From Bog-473 sp963755495 (GTDB lineage: Bacteria; Actinomycetota; Acidimicrobiia; Acidimicrobiales; RAAP-2), in the NCBI GenBank assembly GCA_963755495.1, contig CAVWJS010000003.1, positions 101,496 through 165,495 of the forward strand: a stretch of DNA of 64,000 nt, read 5' to 3'. This document shows, in pieces, positions 28,020-37,255 of this stretch; positions within the stretch are counted from its first letter, which is position 1; every line of letters begins with the position of its first letter. The translations under genes were made by a program, and so were the position numbers. The notes under the pieces were generated by a model. The model was not told the DNA's origin and searched no databases. It saw only the letters and a list, made by a program, of their open reading frames with translations.

Positions 28020-28687
28020 GTTCTCCCACGATGGCCCAGGGCGGTCTCCGGGGGTCCAGGCTGTCCTGGTCAGGTCGCAATCAACGGGTGGCCCAGACGC
28101 GAGCGGATCGGCCGGCGCAGCCCTCGCTTGCCGCGGGCGGGCACGGTTGGTCAGCTGTCACGCTCGTCCTCGACGGTGATTCCCTGGGCACCGGCGCCTT
28201 GAACCATCGCGGCGGCGTGTCCTTGATTGAACGCCAGCATCATATCCATGCCCATGAACGTGTCTTCGATCTTCGAGACCAGCACGATCACCGTTACCCA
28301 GCCGCACCCGCTCGCTCAACCACGTCCTCGGCTGGATGCGTGACCATAGCTTTGTCATTGGGCCATGTTCCCACCTCGGATCGTGGATCGGCCAAACGCG
28401 CTCTCCCCGCGGATGTCGGGCGGACGCGGCACTCGTCCTCTGACCGGAGCCGTTGCCGCCCAGGAGCCGGGACCTGACAACGCGAGGGCCGGTGGACCGT
28501 GGAGGTCATATCGGTATCTTCGAAGCCCTCTGTCCCTCTCAGCATCCTGCTGACTCTGTGATCAAGAAGGGATCAAGAAGGGATCCACGGACCAATGGAC
28601 ACCAGCGGACACGCGTGGAAAAACAGCCGGAGTCCGCAGACTTCGGGTTCGGATCGTTCCGGCTCGCGCTCGAGTGGACGTATGAAT
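28020..28687. other. Intergenic region with eroded coding traces
   Basis: About 670 bases. On the minus strand, 28151-28325 reads VTVIVLVSKIEDTFMGMDMM and then LAFNQGHAAAMVQGAGAQ before a stop at 28151, which looks like the end of a real protein. The upstream half (THPAEDVVERAGAAG) is in another frame, so this may be a small frameshifted gene of unknown family. The remainder shows nothing. Confidence 0.35.
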
Positions 28688-29077
28688 CTAGGCGTCGCTA
28701 TTGGTTGACTCGGCTACGCGATACGTGCCTCCATAGCCAAGGGAATCCCATATGTCTCGCAAGCGTGGGCCAAAGGGGGTGACGCGGTGGCCAGTCGAGT
28801 GCTGCCGCCACACAAGAGCTCCACAGCACCGGCGTCGGCGGTAAGGAGGTTCGGGCGCGCGGCTCGCCGACAGGTCCGTCGCGGTGGCGAGGTCGGCCAT
28901 GCGCAGCTCTCGGTTGGGAGCTTCGGAAAGGTGCATGATCGTCGTGTAGTCGCTCGCCGTGAGACCAGCATCCCTGATCAGGTCGCTGTCGAGATCTCGC
29001 GGGATAACTTTGACAATCCGCATGACGGCTCGCCAAAGCTCTTCCTCGGTCGGTGAGAGTGGCTCGACGGTGGCCAT
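28688..29077 (-). CDS. MarR-family transcriptional regulator, damaged C-terminus
   Basis: The N-terminal 70 residues are MarR-like: LSPTEEELWRAVMRIVKVIP, then GLTASDYTTIMHLSEAPNRE and LRMADLATATDLSASR, i.e. dimerisation helix, HTH and start of recognition helix. After SASR the sequence no longer follows the family (wing lost) until TPFGPRLRDIWDSL, so a double frameshift is likely. It lies upstream of and co-directional with the MFS exporter, the usual MarR/exporter pairing, though separated by 670 bases. Confidence 0.6.
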   Translation of the reverse strand: MATVEPLSPTEEELWRAVMRIVKVIPRDLDSDLIRDAGLTASDYTTIMHLSEAPNRELRMADLATATDLSASRAPEPPYRRRRCCGALVWRQHSTGHRVTPFGPRLRDIWDSLGYGGTYRVAESTNSDA

Positions 29078-29304
29078 GCCTCATACAATAACTTGCTTCT
29101 CCAAGCAATCATTGGACCTTACCGCGACCCGGGCTTTAGATGTGCGCCCTCGGGGGCTCGAACTCCCCCGGCTTCGAATCGAGGACCTTCTCGAACATGG
29201 CTCCAAGAGCCTGCCCAACGAATTGCGTCTCGCTTCCCTACACACCCCTCGGTCGCCCTTGCCCCCATGGCGGAAATCACTCGTGGTGCCCCGTGCGGAT
29301 GGGA

Positions 29305-29515
29305 TCAGAGCCCCAGAGGTTGATTCACCAAGATTGCAGTGATCCGACCTAAGGCGACCTCCCCTCTTCGGTCGATGATGCAAAGAACTGCCTCGACATG
29401 AAGACCTCTGGATCGAAGGTCCGCCGTTGACAAGGCCACCTGGCCCGTGGTGATCACATCCTCGACTATCAGGGTCCGCCTACCCAGCGAGAATGTTCCG
29501 CTCCCGCCGCCTCAC
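29305..29515 (-). pseudogene. pyrE: Orotate phosphoribosyltransferase C-terminal remnant
   Basis: Minus-strand frame LGRRTLIVEDVITTGQVALS, then TADLRSRGLHVEAVLCIIDR and RGEVALGRITAILVNQPLGL, with a stop at 29305. The VEDVITTG phrase is the PRPP-binding loop of type I phosphoribosyltransferases, and the rest fits the PyrE end. A stop codon lies just before the conserved part and no N-terminal half is found. Island insertion or rearrangement may have removed it. Confidence 0.65.
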
Positions 29516-29566
29516 GCCTTGACCTTCAAATAGAGAGCTCCTTTCTCCTCAATTCTATCGAGACAA

Positions 29567-31174
29567 TTATCGACTCTCGCTCCCCGACGCTCGCAGTTGA
29601 GCGCTCTGCTCTTGTTGGGCCCTTTGCATATCTCGAAAAGTCATCGTGTCTCCCTCAAAGCCCATCTGTTGGCGCATCCGACTTGCGACCTCATCGCCGT
29701 CGGGCATGGCCGAGATGTCGAGATCTGCGGCAACGAGCGCAGTCGAGTGTTGGGTTGTGAACACGGTGAATATGTGGGCGATTTCGGCCGACATGTCAAT
29801 GTCGGCGGCCACACGAGCGATAGCTCCGCTCAAGTAGACCATTCCTTTCATGTAGAGGAACAGTTCCTTGGGCAGCTTGCCGCCGCTCTCCACTAGCCGA
29901 CGAAGAATTTCACGCATCTCAACCGCTTGGTCCTGCATTGTGACCTCACCGGGTGATCGCTTCATGAGTTCGTCAATGTTCAGCTCGTCTGCGATCCGTT
30001 CGACGTCCACTTGGGCCGGCAAGCCTCCCAGGTCACGGAAGTGCCTCAAGAGAGCTACGCCGTCTTGGGCAGCACTACTGAACATAAGACCCAGGAGGGC
30101 TCGGCGCTTACCCTCGTCAAAACGGCCAGTGATACCGAAGTCGAAGATCGCCGGACGCCCACCTGTCCCGACAAACATATTCCCGGCATGAAGATCGCCG
30201 TGGAAGACCCCGTGAATCATGGCGCCTTCGAGAAAACTGACCATGAGCGTCCGAAAGACCGGTGCGGGGTCGATCCCAGCGGCGGCAAGCCCACTCTCAT
30301 CGTCAATCGAGATGCCCTCGAGTCGCTCCATCACCAAAACGCGACGTGTCACCAGTTCGGGATGAGGCCGCGGCACAACGATCAAACGAGGTTCTACCGT
30401 CGCCAGAACAGCCGCCACATCGAGCATGTTTTGAGCCTCGAGTCTGAAGTCGAGTTCTTCGACGATCGTCTCGGCGAACATCTCGACGTAAGCGGCCAGA
30501 TTGGAGAACGAAGCTTGGGGGCTTCGTCGAGCGATGATTGGTGCAATCCAGGCCATGGTCGCGATGTCGTCTGCGACGAGGCGTTGGATTCCCGGTCGTT
30601 GCACCTTGACTACCACATCCTGACCGCCGGCCAAACGGGCCCGATGGACCTGCGCGATCGAAGCCGCCGCGACCGGGACGGGGTCGAATGACGAGAAGAC
30701 TGACTCGAGCGGACGTCCAAGGTCCTCCTCGATCACCACCCGTACATGGTCGAAGCTCTCGGGTGGTACCCGGTCACGGCAGCTTTTGAATTCCTCGACC
30801 CACGAATCGGGGATCATCCCTTCCCCGGAAGCCACGAGTTGGCCAAGCTTGATGAAGGTGCAGCCCAACCGCTCGAAGGTGACCCGAAGAAGTCCAGCCA
30901 GTTCGGCTTGTGCTTCCGGATCGGACATCTTTCGCCTATGCCGGGCGATCCAGGGGATCGTGGCCCAGGCAAGCCGAGCCACGACAGTCACGCTACGAAG
31001 CGGCGGTATTTTGCGGGGTCGCACGAGGGCCGGCACCTGTGACGCTGCGCCTTGGCGCAATCCATCGATTCCAACCCGCCAAGTCGCGCTATCGGGATCT
31101 ACGACCCAGGGTGCGTCATTAGTAAACGATCCGACCGTGTAATCGTCAGGCCCAGACTCCCCAAACTCCTGCAT
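29567..31174 (-). CDS. ABC1/UbiB/AarF family atypical kinase
   Basis: 535 aa, apparently intact. The family landmarks are ordered as expected: GCTFIKLGQLVASGEGMIPD (KxGQ motif), PVAAASIAQVHRARLAG (Ala-rich loop), VVVKVQRPGI (lysine), then HGDLHAGNMFVG and AIFDFGITGRFD (catalytic and metal-binding Asp). These kinases act in isoprenoid quinone or lipid metabolism, and in actinobacteria their substrates are mostly unknown. Its neighbours (SDR, pyrE relic) give no further clue. Confidence 0.88.
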   Translation of the reverse strand: MQEFGESGPDDYTVGSFTNDAPWVVDPDSATWRVGIDGLRQGAASQVPALVRPRKIPPLRSVTVVARLAWATIPWIARHRRKMSDPEAQAELAGLLRVTFERLGCTFIKLGQLVASGEGMIPDSWVEEFKSCRDRVPPESFDHVRVVIEEDLGRPLESVFSSFDPVPVAAASIAQVHRARLAGGQDVVVKVQRPGIQRLVADDIATMAWIAPIIARRSPQASFSNLAAYVEMFAETIVEELDFRLEAQNMLDVAAVLATVEPRLIVVPRPHPELVTRRVLVMERLEGISIDDESGLAAAGIDPAPVFRTLMVSFLEGAMIHGVFHGDLHAGNMFVGTGGRPAIFDFGITGRFDEGKRRALLGLMFSSAAQDGVALLRHFRDLGGLPAQVDVERIADELNIDELMKRSPGEVTMQDQAVEMREILRRLVESGGKLPKELFLYMKGMVYLSGAIARVAADIDMSAEIAHIFTVFTTQHSTALVAADLDISAMPDGDEVASRMRQQMGFEGDTMTFRDMQRAQQEQSAQLRASGSESR

Positions 31175-31462
31175 CTCAAACCTCCACTAGGGAGCCAAGC
31201 TGGCTCCCAGTCAGCCGCATGACGCACCTTCTGCCTCCGCAGTTCTCAGCCCATCCCAAGCTGGCAAGGAGCGCTTGAGTTTCGATCCCCCCGACCCCCG
31301 TCACCCCTTTGAAGGGTCGTCGGCGAGGTGCTGGCACGTCATTCCATGAGCACTTCGGCGATGCCACCACAGCCACCACTACGACTCTTCGCAGTTGCCA
31401 GGCCTGCGGAGCGGACGAGCACCTGTGTCGCGTACTTCGGTTCGGGCGGGGAGTCATGGGAT

Positions 31463-32221
31463 TCAGGAGCCCTTGAGGAACGAGCTGGCTTCGCTCATGA
31501 GCTGTACCCCCTCGCGGCGGGGTATCGGCCCGAATGGCGATCCGTCCGGCGGGCAGGTCGGTCCCTCGCCCAGGTTGGCGACCATGTCCCGGGCGACATC
31601 GTCAGGGTCGGCCATGCCGTCGAATTCCTGTCCGTTCAGCACCCGGCGGAACGCGGGCGTGTCGGTCGGACCGAGGACCATGGACAACACGTCTACTCCG
31701 TGCGGCTTGAACTCGGCCCAGAGCGCTTCGCCCAGGACGAGGTCGAACGCCTTCGACGCCCCGTAGGCGGCAAGGTGAGCCCCGCCAACCCATGCCGCAC
31801 CCGAGGTGAACAACACAATGCCGCCTCGGCCTCGATTGACCATCCCGGCGCCATAGTGGTACGACGTCTCGAGCACCGTGTTGACATTGCGCCGGACCAG
31901 CCCGGACCACGAGTCGAGTGGCTGGTCGAGGAATGCTGACGTGTAGGGGTCAGCTCCTGCGTTGTAGACAAGGGTTCCTACTTCGAGATCCTCGGTCGCC
32001 TGGGCGAGGCGGCTCCCAGCATCCGCCAGGCTTAGATCGAGGGCGACCGTGCGGGTCTCAGTCTTGATCGTGCCCGCCACCTCTTCGAGGGTGGCTTGTC
32101 GGCGAGAAACCAGCACGACGTTGACCCCCCGCTCGCCGAGCAGTCGCGCCACGGACGAACCGACGCCTTCGGATGCACAGGCCACCACAGCCCAGGGCCC
32201 ATATTTGTCCGAGAAACCCAT
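31463..32221 (-). CDS. Short-chain dehydrogenase/reductase
   Basis: About 252 aa from MGFSDKYGPW. The cofactor-binding stretch is VVACASEGVGSSVARLLGER (a Gly-poor variant of TGxxxGxG). The NAG motif is LVYNAGADP, the catalytic Ser is in VLFTSGAAW, and YxxxK is AAYGASKAFD. Substrate unknown. It is a single gene on the minus strand, 290 bases downstream of nothing obvious. The ATG at 32221 fits the family start better than 32254. Confidence 0.85.
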   Translation of the reverse strand: MGFSDKYGPWAVVACASEGVGSSVARLLGERGVNVVLVSRRQATLEEVAGTIKTETRTVALDLSLADAGSRLAQATEDLEVGTLVYNAGADPYTSAFLDQPLDSWSGLVRRNVNTVLETSYHYGAGMVNRGRGGIVLFTSGAAWVGGAHLAAYGASKAFDLVLGEALWAEFKPHGVDVLSMVLGPTDTPAFRRVLNGQEFDGMADPDDVARDMVANLGEGPTCPPDGSPFGPIPRREGVQLMSEASSFLKGS

Positions 32222-32528
32222 TACAGTCCCCTCTCTCGTCTCGGCGGCCATCACGCGGCCATGATCCGTAGCAATCCTGGCTTACTACGCCGGCGCCTCT
32301 GCCGCCCGTTCGAGGTCTTGGAAGAACCGGGCGTGCTCCCGAATCTCCTCCGAGATATCGTTGATGCGAACTCTCCCTTGATCAACGCTCTCAAAGGTCT
32401 TCCTTTCGCTCGGCAATCTCACTCCGAACGAATTCGAAGACTTACACTCAACCGCCACCCAGCCACCCACTTTGTCCTAAAAATGGTCCACTGAATGGGG
32501 TACACCCCAGTCGGTGGAGGTGATCGCG

Positions 32529-32969
32529 ATGTTTTCGAACCCGTCGGTCAACCCCAAGTTCGAGGCACTTTTACACTTTGGCCAGGACATTTCCAGTGAG
32601 GGGAAGAGCCGACCGGTTGACACTCGTCGCAAGGCCAGCAGCCCAATCCGGTACTTCAAGCGGCACCTCAGCCCTGAAGACATCGAGACGATCTTGGCCG
32701 GCTACAAAGCCGGAATCACCGCCAAAGAGCTGGGGGCTCAGTTCGAGATCAACCGGAATACTGTTTCGGCCCTTTTGAAGCGAGAGGGGGTGAAGATGCG
32801 AAACACTCCCATTAGTCCAAGTGAGATCGAAGAGGCCAAGGTGCTCTATGCGAGTGGGCTGTCGACAGATGCCGTCGGGACCCAGCTTGGGCGTAATGCC
32901 GGAACGATCTGGCGAGGTCTCAGCCAGGCGGGGGTCATGCTGAGAGACAGTCACGGAAAGGAGCGCTGA
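32529..32969 (+). CDS. Tandem helix-turn-helix DNA-binding protein
   Basis: A 146-aa protein; the ATG at 32529 follows a perfect GGAGGTGAT site. Two successive Hin-recombinase-like HTH units are visible: LSPEDIETILAGYKAGITAK with LGAQFEINRNTVSALLKREG, then ISPSEIEEAKVLYASGLSTD with VGTQLGRNAGTIWRGLSQAG. They look like an internal duplication. No catalytic domain is present. It may regulate the neighbouring accessory genes, or be left over from a resolvase. Confidence 0.7.
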   Translation: MFSNPSVNPKFEALLHFGQDISSEGKSRPVDTRRKASSPIRYFKRHLSPEDIETILAGYKAGITAKELGAQFEINRNTVSALLKREGVKMRNTPISPSEIEEAKVLYASGLSTDAVGTQLGRNAGTIWRGLSQAGVMLRDSHGKER

Positions 32970-32975
32970 GTACCC

Positions 32976-34652
32976 CTATGCCCCAGAGAGAGAAGCATTG
33001 CCGTTCTTGATCACGTCAACGAAAGTCGATTTATTGCCTGGCATCGACACCAAATAGGCCTTCTTCTTGGCTCGGCTCAGGGCAACCAAGATGTTGTAGA
33101 TGTCCTTCTCGGCTACCTTCAGCCGATTCTCCAAGAAGAATCGATCATCTAGATGTGTAATAAAGACGTAGTCAGCAGAAAGACCCTTAGACCTAAGGAC
33201 ATTCGTCACCTTTATTGGAACGTTCCGTATTCCAACATGAATACCAGGATGCTCAAGCGAAGCGAGATCCTTCACAAGGGTTCGATCAACTACCTCGACC
33301 GGATCGATACCTAAGAATTCCCACAGGCAAACGGACTCTTCCTTCGACAGCGGGTTTCCAGTGCCCGTTAATCTGCGAAGAAGTGCGACTGCGCTCCTGA
33401 CCTTCTTGACGAGATCCGCATCAAGCAGCTTGTAGAAGGGCTCGCTCGATCGAGTGGACTTCTCAAGTATCACGTTGAACTCTTCATCCGCGAGAAGCAC
33501 CTCGGCCACTATCCGCCAACCGAGGTTGGTGTATTGCTGATTTGTCTCGCGTATCAAACTCAATCCTTCGAGCAGCGGGGTTACTGTTGGGCGCTCTCTC
33601 GGTTCTACATTGACAAACCCCTTCTTCCGAAATTGAGTCAACAGTCTGACTCTGAAAAGAGACGCACTGTATGGCGAGATTACGAGGACGTTGAAGTTGT
33701 CGTCCTCTGCTTGAACTATCTTCTTGAGCTCATTTTCGATGTAGCTGCAAATTGCGTTCTCGTTTCGAACAGCGTGGATGATGCTGGGAAATCTCGCACT
33801 AATTGCATCTTTCTTTAGGTTCGCTGCGTATTTGTAGTCCTTAACGATCCGGCCCGGTAGCAGACTCTCAGATTTCGCATAATCCAGAATGTCGTTCACG
33901 GCTTCGATCACGACTTCGGGGCAACGGAAGCAATACGGCAGTGTGAATGACTCGTAATCACTACCTTCCGCGTACCTGGTACGCAGGTACGTGTGTGTCG
34001 AGTCGCGCCACCCATAGAGTGATTGGTCATCGTCTCCGGCCATCAACACGGGATTCTTCGAAGCCACGTGGTCAATGAGAGCTACTTCGAGGGGGTTGAA
34101 ATCCTGGAACTCATCGATGAGAACCTGGTCGTACTTGGCAATATCTGACGGATGATCGTCATAATGTTTGACAACTGCGTAGATCAAATCGTCGTGGCTA
34201 AAGTAGCTTCCGTAGTAGTTCTTGCGGTCAAAGTAGAACTTCAACTCAGCAGGAGTGGCGAGGTTCCGGATCTTGGACGCATAGCCTCGATCATCCTTGG
34301 AAGTATCCATAACCTCGGCATCTCGTTCAATTACATCTGACAGCCCGTTATAAACCAGAGGGGCCGTTCCATGAGTTGCGAGTACCGACCTCGCAAAGCC
34401 ATGGAGAGTACGCACATCGGCGCAGTCGGGAAGCTGGACGTGTAGGTCCTCTACGAGTGCGTTGATGAACGTGAGGACAAGCGCTTTTCTTTTTCCTTCG
34501 AGGATGGCCTTGAACAAGTGCGTCTTCCCCGTACCTGGCCCAGCTGCGACGATCTTGTACCTACTTGTAGAAGCCGTAACCAGATCAGTGTGATGCTTGG
34601 CATCCGCCGCCACCTGTGCGTGAAGCTCGGTTCGATCTTGCTCCCGGCTCAC
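32976..34652 (-). CDS. UvrD-like superfamily 1 helicase
   Basis: 558 aa. Walker A is AAGPGTGKTHLF (residues 38-44), followed by TFINALVEDL (motif Ia), VLIDEFQDF (II, 180-184), MAGDDDQSLYGWRD (III, 207-216), TLPYCFRCPEVV (IV) and ILVALSRAKKKAYLV (VI). The size and compact form resemble the helicase partners in phage-defence pairs such as Gabija GajB, but no OLD-type nuclease is adjacent. The ATG overlaps the stop of the small P-loop gene as ATGA, so the two are co-translated. Confidence 0.87.
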   Translation of the reverse strand: MSREQDRTELHAQVAADAKHHTDLVTASTSRYKIVAAGPGTGKTHLFKAILEGKRKALVLTFINALVEDLHVQLPDCADVRTLHGFARSVLATHGTAPLVYNGLSDVIERDAEVMDTSKDDRGYASKIRNLATPAELKFYFDRKNYYGSYFSHDDLIYAVVKHYDDHPSDIAKYDQVLIDEFQDFNPLEVALIDHVASKNPVLMAGDDDQSLYGWRDSTHTYLRTRYAEGSDYESFTLPYCFRCPEVVIEAVNDILDYAKSESLLPGRIVKDYKYAANLKKDAISARFPSIIHAVRNENAICSYIENELKKIVQAEDDNFNVLVISPYSASLFRVRLLTQFRKKGFVNVEPRERPTVTPLLEGLSLIRETNQQYTNLGWRIVAEVLLADEEFNVILEKSTRSSEPFYKLLDADLVKKVRSAVALLRRLTGTGNPLSKEESVCLWEFLGIDPVEVVDRTLVKDLASLEHPGIHVGIRNVPIKVTNVLRSKGLSADYVFITHLDDRFFLENRLKVAEKDIYNILVALSRAKKKAYLVSMPGNKSTFVDVIKNGNASLSGA

Positions 34653-34981
34653 GCAGCCTCCTTCACATCCAACTTGAGAGCTGTCGCAATCCTCTCGCCT
34701 TCCACCATGTATCTCTCACGCTCTTCCGGACTTAGGCGATCTACCAACCTGTTTTCCATGATCACGCCCTGACCTAACTTGAGCAGTTCTTGGCCAGGCC
34801 TCCAGAGTCGATTCTCCAGTTGTACACGCCTCTGTTCGTCGTAATAGTCGATGCCTAGATCATGCTTCCATTCATCGGGGCTGAGGCGCACAGCCGACAC
34901 TTCGATCGAGAGTTGCTTGGCGAGTCTCGTCCTTCCCGAACCTGGCAAGCCACAGATGAGAATCAATCGAGCTTCACTCAT
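34649..34981 (-). CDS. Small AAA_33-type P-loop protein, Walker Lys replaced
   Basis: A 110-aa protein, short for AAA_33/zeta-toxin-like kinases (usually 150 or more). The loop reads LILICGLPGSGRTRLAKQLS. The invariant Lys is Arg at position 17 (AGG codon), which in most P-loop enzymes abolishes activity. Downstream LSPDEWKHDLGIDYYDEQRR is typical of the family's RxxPDxW segment. It is coupled to the helicase gene. It might be a binding-only partner or regulator. Arg could be a sequencing error for AAG, but no frameshift is seen. Confidence 0.65.
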   Translation of the reverse strand: MSEARLILICGLPGSGRTRLAKQLSIEVSAVRLSPDEWKHDLGIDYYDEQRRVQLENRLWRPGQELLKLGQGVIMENRLVDRLSPEERERYMVEGERIATALKLDVKEAA

Positions 34982-35031
34982 GACTCTGAAATTGTCTCAT
35001 GAATACCGCAATTAACAAACCGTCGTGGAGT

Positions 35032-36024
35032 TCAGCTCAATCCGGCCTTGTTGTCAGCGCAATACTTCCGGACGTGGTCTAACCATTTCTCGTACCAGTA
35101 CCACTGGTTCCCGATTTGGACGCCAAATCCCCTGTGTGCTGCCTTGGCGTTCTCCGACTTCCACAGATCTGTGTGGTGTTGCATTCCGAACTTGAGGAAG
35201 CCCTCATCCTTCATGAGGTTGACGATTGCCTTCGGAAGGTACTTGGGTCGCTCAACCTCTCTCGTAACCCAATATTCCTTCTCGATAGTTTGACCGAGTT
35301 CAGACTTGGGATCGATGAATTCGATGACCTTGTCAGCCTGATTCGGTTTTGCGGCAAGCTTTCTAGTGAAGATCAACCGGTACGAATATCGCTCGTTGTT
35401 GAACTCCTTCTCACTGAGTTGGCTGTCGAACTCGGAGATGTAAGTCCGAACGCCAGAGGGGATGGTGCTCATCTGCCCCGGTCCGGGAGTTTCGGGAACA
35501 AGATCCACAAACTGCAAGCTGTAGCCCAGATGGCTCTCGATACCTTGATCCGAGCCAAACAACTTCTTTATGTAGTAGTTGTAGTTGAGTGCGCAGGCCT
35601 GATACCGACCGCTCAGAACCGAATCCAGGCTGTGAGTCATCTGATGCTCAATCTCGTGACGAAGGCCGATCAGGAAGCGTAAGTTATTAGCGGTATAACG
35701 ATCGATCGGGCTTTCGGGCGCGTTCAGACAGCGCTCCAGTTCCCAATACTTGTAAGCACCCCGCTGGGTCCGATGAAACCGTCTTCGGTTGGGTCCTTGA
35801 TCAAAGTAGCGATACTCAACATCGTTCGCCCGGTAGTGGGCGTGGAGCATGTAGGTCCACGCAACGACCATCAGCATAATGAAGGTTTCTGACTTGAACT
35901 GGATCAGTGGATTGTTGAATACCTGTATCGCCGTCAATGCCGACTCGCGTGACTTAGCAATCAGCTCTCTCTTAATCGAATGCGTTTTCCGTCCCGAGGA
36001 GGGTGTTGCGCTCTTGCTAGTCAT
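35032..36024 (-). CDS. DUF3644 domain protein
   Basis: 330 aa. The N-terminal part (SRESALTAIQVFNNPLIQFK, then SETFIMLMVVAWTYMLHAHY) is the hallmark of DUF3644. The family often occurs in defence islands and is thought to include HEPN-like nucleases. RHEIEH (about 123-128) has the R-x4-H pattern of HEPN active sites. It lies 50 bases upstream of the P-loop gene on the same strand, possibly in one transcript with it and the helicase. Codon use is visibly less GC-rich than that of the flanking core genes. Confidence 0.75.
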   Translation of the reverse strand: MTSKSATPSSGRKTHSIKRELIAKSRESALTAIQVFNNPLIQFKSETFIMLMVVAWTYMLHAHYRANDVEYRYFDQGPNRRRFHRTQRGAYKYWELERCLNAPESPIDRYTANNLRFLIGLRHEIEHQMTHSLDSVLSGRYQACALNYNYYIKKLFGSDQGIESHLGYSLQFVDLVPETPGPGQMSTIPSGVRTYISEFDSQLSEKEFNNERYSYRLIFTRKLAAKPNQADKVIEFIDPKSELGQTIEKEYWVTREVERPKYLPKAIVNLMKDEGFLKFGMQHHTDLWKSENAKAAHRGFGVQIGNQWYWYEKWLDHVRKYCADNKAGLS

Positions 36025-36155
36025 GCCGCCTTCTTCTTCCGTTTCTAATCGTCATCGTCGCATCCGGTGGATTGGTGCGTGCAGTCACGCCAGGCCCTTG
36101 GAATTGAGTTTTATGCTCTAAGTGAACTGCAGTCAGTTCCAACTGACCAAGGCAT

Positions 36156-36980
36156 CTAGAAGTTGGGATCGCCGACCCACTCGGCTTTGACAAGGGTCAT
36201 TGCTGGAGTATTGATCAGGTATCGTCGCCACTCGGCTCGGTTCAACTTCTCCGTCCAGCGCAGCCTTTCCGGTATGGCGAGAAATCTCGCCAATTCCGAC
36301 GTTGTAAGAATGGCAAGCTGCAAGATGCAGCTAATTGCGTTCGATGCGTGGTGAGAGTTGACGTTCCATTTTCCGTCTACGCCGGGAAGTGCCAAGCCTG
36401 GTAGCGGGGTCGTGGGATTTCCAGAGTTCGAGACGCCGAGTTCGTCCTGATGTGCGAAGCCGTGCCGGATCGCCGCCACTCCATTGAGAAATTCAGAAGC
36501 ATCTCGTCCCGAATAGGTCACCGAGTCAACGCGCCACTTCGACCCCGAACCGCTCTTTTCCCAGGGCGAAGCTGTCACATTTATCTCCCAATGGGGCAAC
36601 GGATCGAACTGAAATAGTGACCAATACAAACGGCGCACATTTCTGGAGTTGGGCGTCTGAATCTGCCCGGCCCTGCCGGAGATTGGATACCAGTCAAGGT
36701 ACTCCTTCCAAGTTCCGAATTTTGTAGTCGCCGCGATGGTCGCAAGGCGCTCATTAAACGCTTCCCACGCCCCGACGGCTGCTACCGCAACTGCTCTATT
36801 CAAAGTCTTGTGGAAAATGTCAGGTGCGCCGCGACCATGTCCCCCGGCCTGGCGCCGCCCGCTTGTATTGCGGTCAATTCGCTCCTGAATCACGTAGTGC
36901 AGCCGACACACGTCAACAATGAACCTGTCGAGGTCATCTATCGCATCCTGATAGGGATGTCGTTTACCCCCATTTGTCAT
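36156..36980 (-). CDS. HEPN-like protein, candidate RNase
   Basis: 274 aa. Residues 172-177 read RHGFAH, the R-x4-H signature of HEPN ribonucleases, inside a helical region (ASEFLNGVAAIRHGFAHQDE). The upstream segment RAVAVAAVGAWEAFNERLAT fits the family's first helices. HEPN proteins usually cleave RNA as toxins or defence effectors. Small ORFs lie directly upstream on the same strand (37026-37742), and one of them could be an antitoxin. Function is inferred from the motif only. Confidence 0.65.
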   Translation of the reverse strand: MTNGGKRHPYQDAIDDLDRFIVDVCRLHYVIQERIDRNTSGRRQAGGHGRGAPDIFHKTLNRAVAVAAVGAWEAFNERLATIAATTKFGTWKEYLDWYPISGRAGQIQTPNSRNVRRLYWSLFQFDPLPHWEINVTASPWEKSGSGSKWRVDSVTYSGRDASEFLNGVAAIRHGFAHQDELGVSNSGNPTTPLPGLALPGVDGKWNVNSHHASNAISCILQLAILTTSELARFLAIPERLRWTEKLNRAEWRRYLINTPAMTLVKAEWVGDPNF

Positions 36981-37025
36981 GGCGAGTTACTACCAGATGA
37001 GCGGGGAGCGACGCGAGCTGCGGGT

Positions 37026-37219
37026 CTATCCGCGAAGCCTTCTCAGTAGATCGCTCAGGCTTTCAGCGCCTTGAGTTCTCAAAATGTCGCCGAGTGTGGC
37101 GTCATCAGGGAAGCGATTCAGGACAGGATAGGTTGTCTTCAGGGTACCGATTTTCGTGTCGCTGCGCTTCCGTTCAATTTACCATCCTTGTCGCGGTGAC
37201 GATCGTCAAGTCCTTCCAT
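37026..37219 (-). pseudogene. Small conserved protein, one-base frameshift
   Basis: From an ATG at 37219 with an AGGAGA site the frame reads MEGLDDRHRDKDGK. Adding one A to the AAA run near 37178 would continue it as IERKRSDTKIGTLKTTYPVL and then DDATLGDILRTQGAESLSDL, ending LRRLRG with a stop at 37026: about 64 aa. The RHRDxxGxIxRKxxxTxIGTL style occurs in small conserved hypothetical proteins elsewhere, whose function I do not know. It lies 45 bases upstream of the HEPN gene. Confidence 0.5.
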
Positions 37220-37255
37220 TGATATCTCCTATTCTTGTTGACAATTCGATTATTG

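Noticed and set aside
28031..28477. A 148-codon plus-strand frame
   Set aside because: Composition is Arg/Ser/Gly-rich with no hydrophobic core, and the minus strand shows better coding text.
29140..29215. tRNA 3' end
   Set aside because: CGGGGGCTCGAACTCCCCCG looks like a T-arm with a possible acceptor, but no D-arm, anticodon arm or matching 5' acceptor strand follows on either strand.
32285..32470. Minus-strand 61-codon frame ending DLERAAEAPA
   Set aside because: The last 25 residues look protein-like, but there is no convincing start or family; it may be a remnant and was not listed as a gene.
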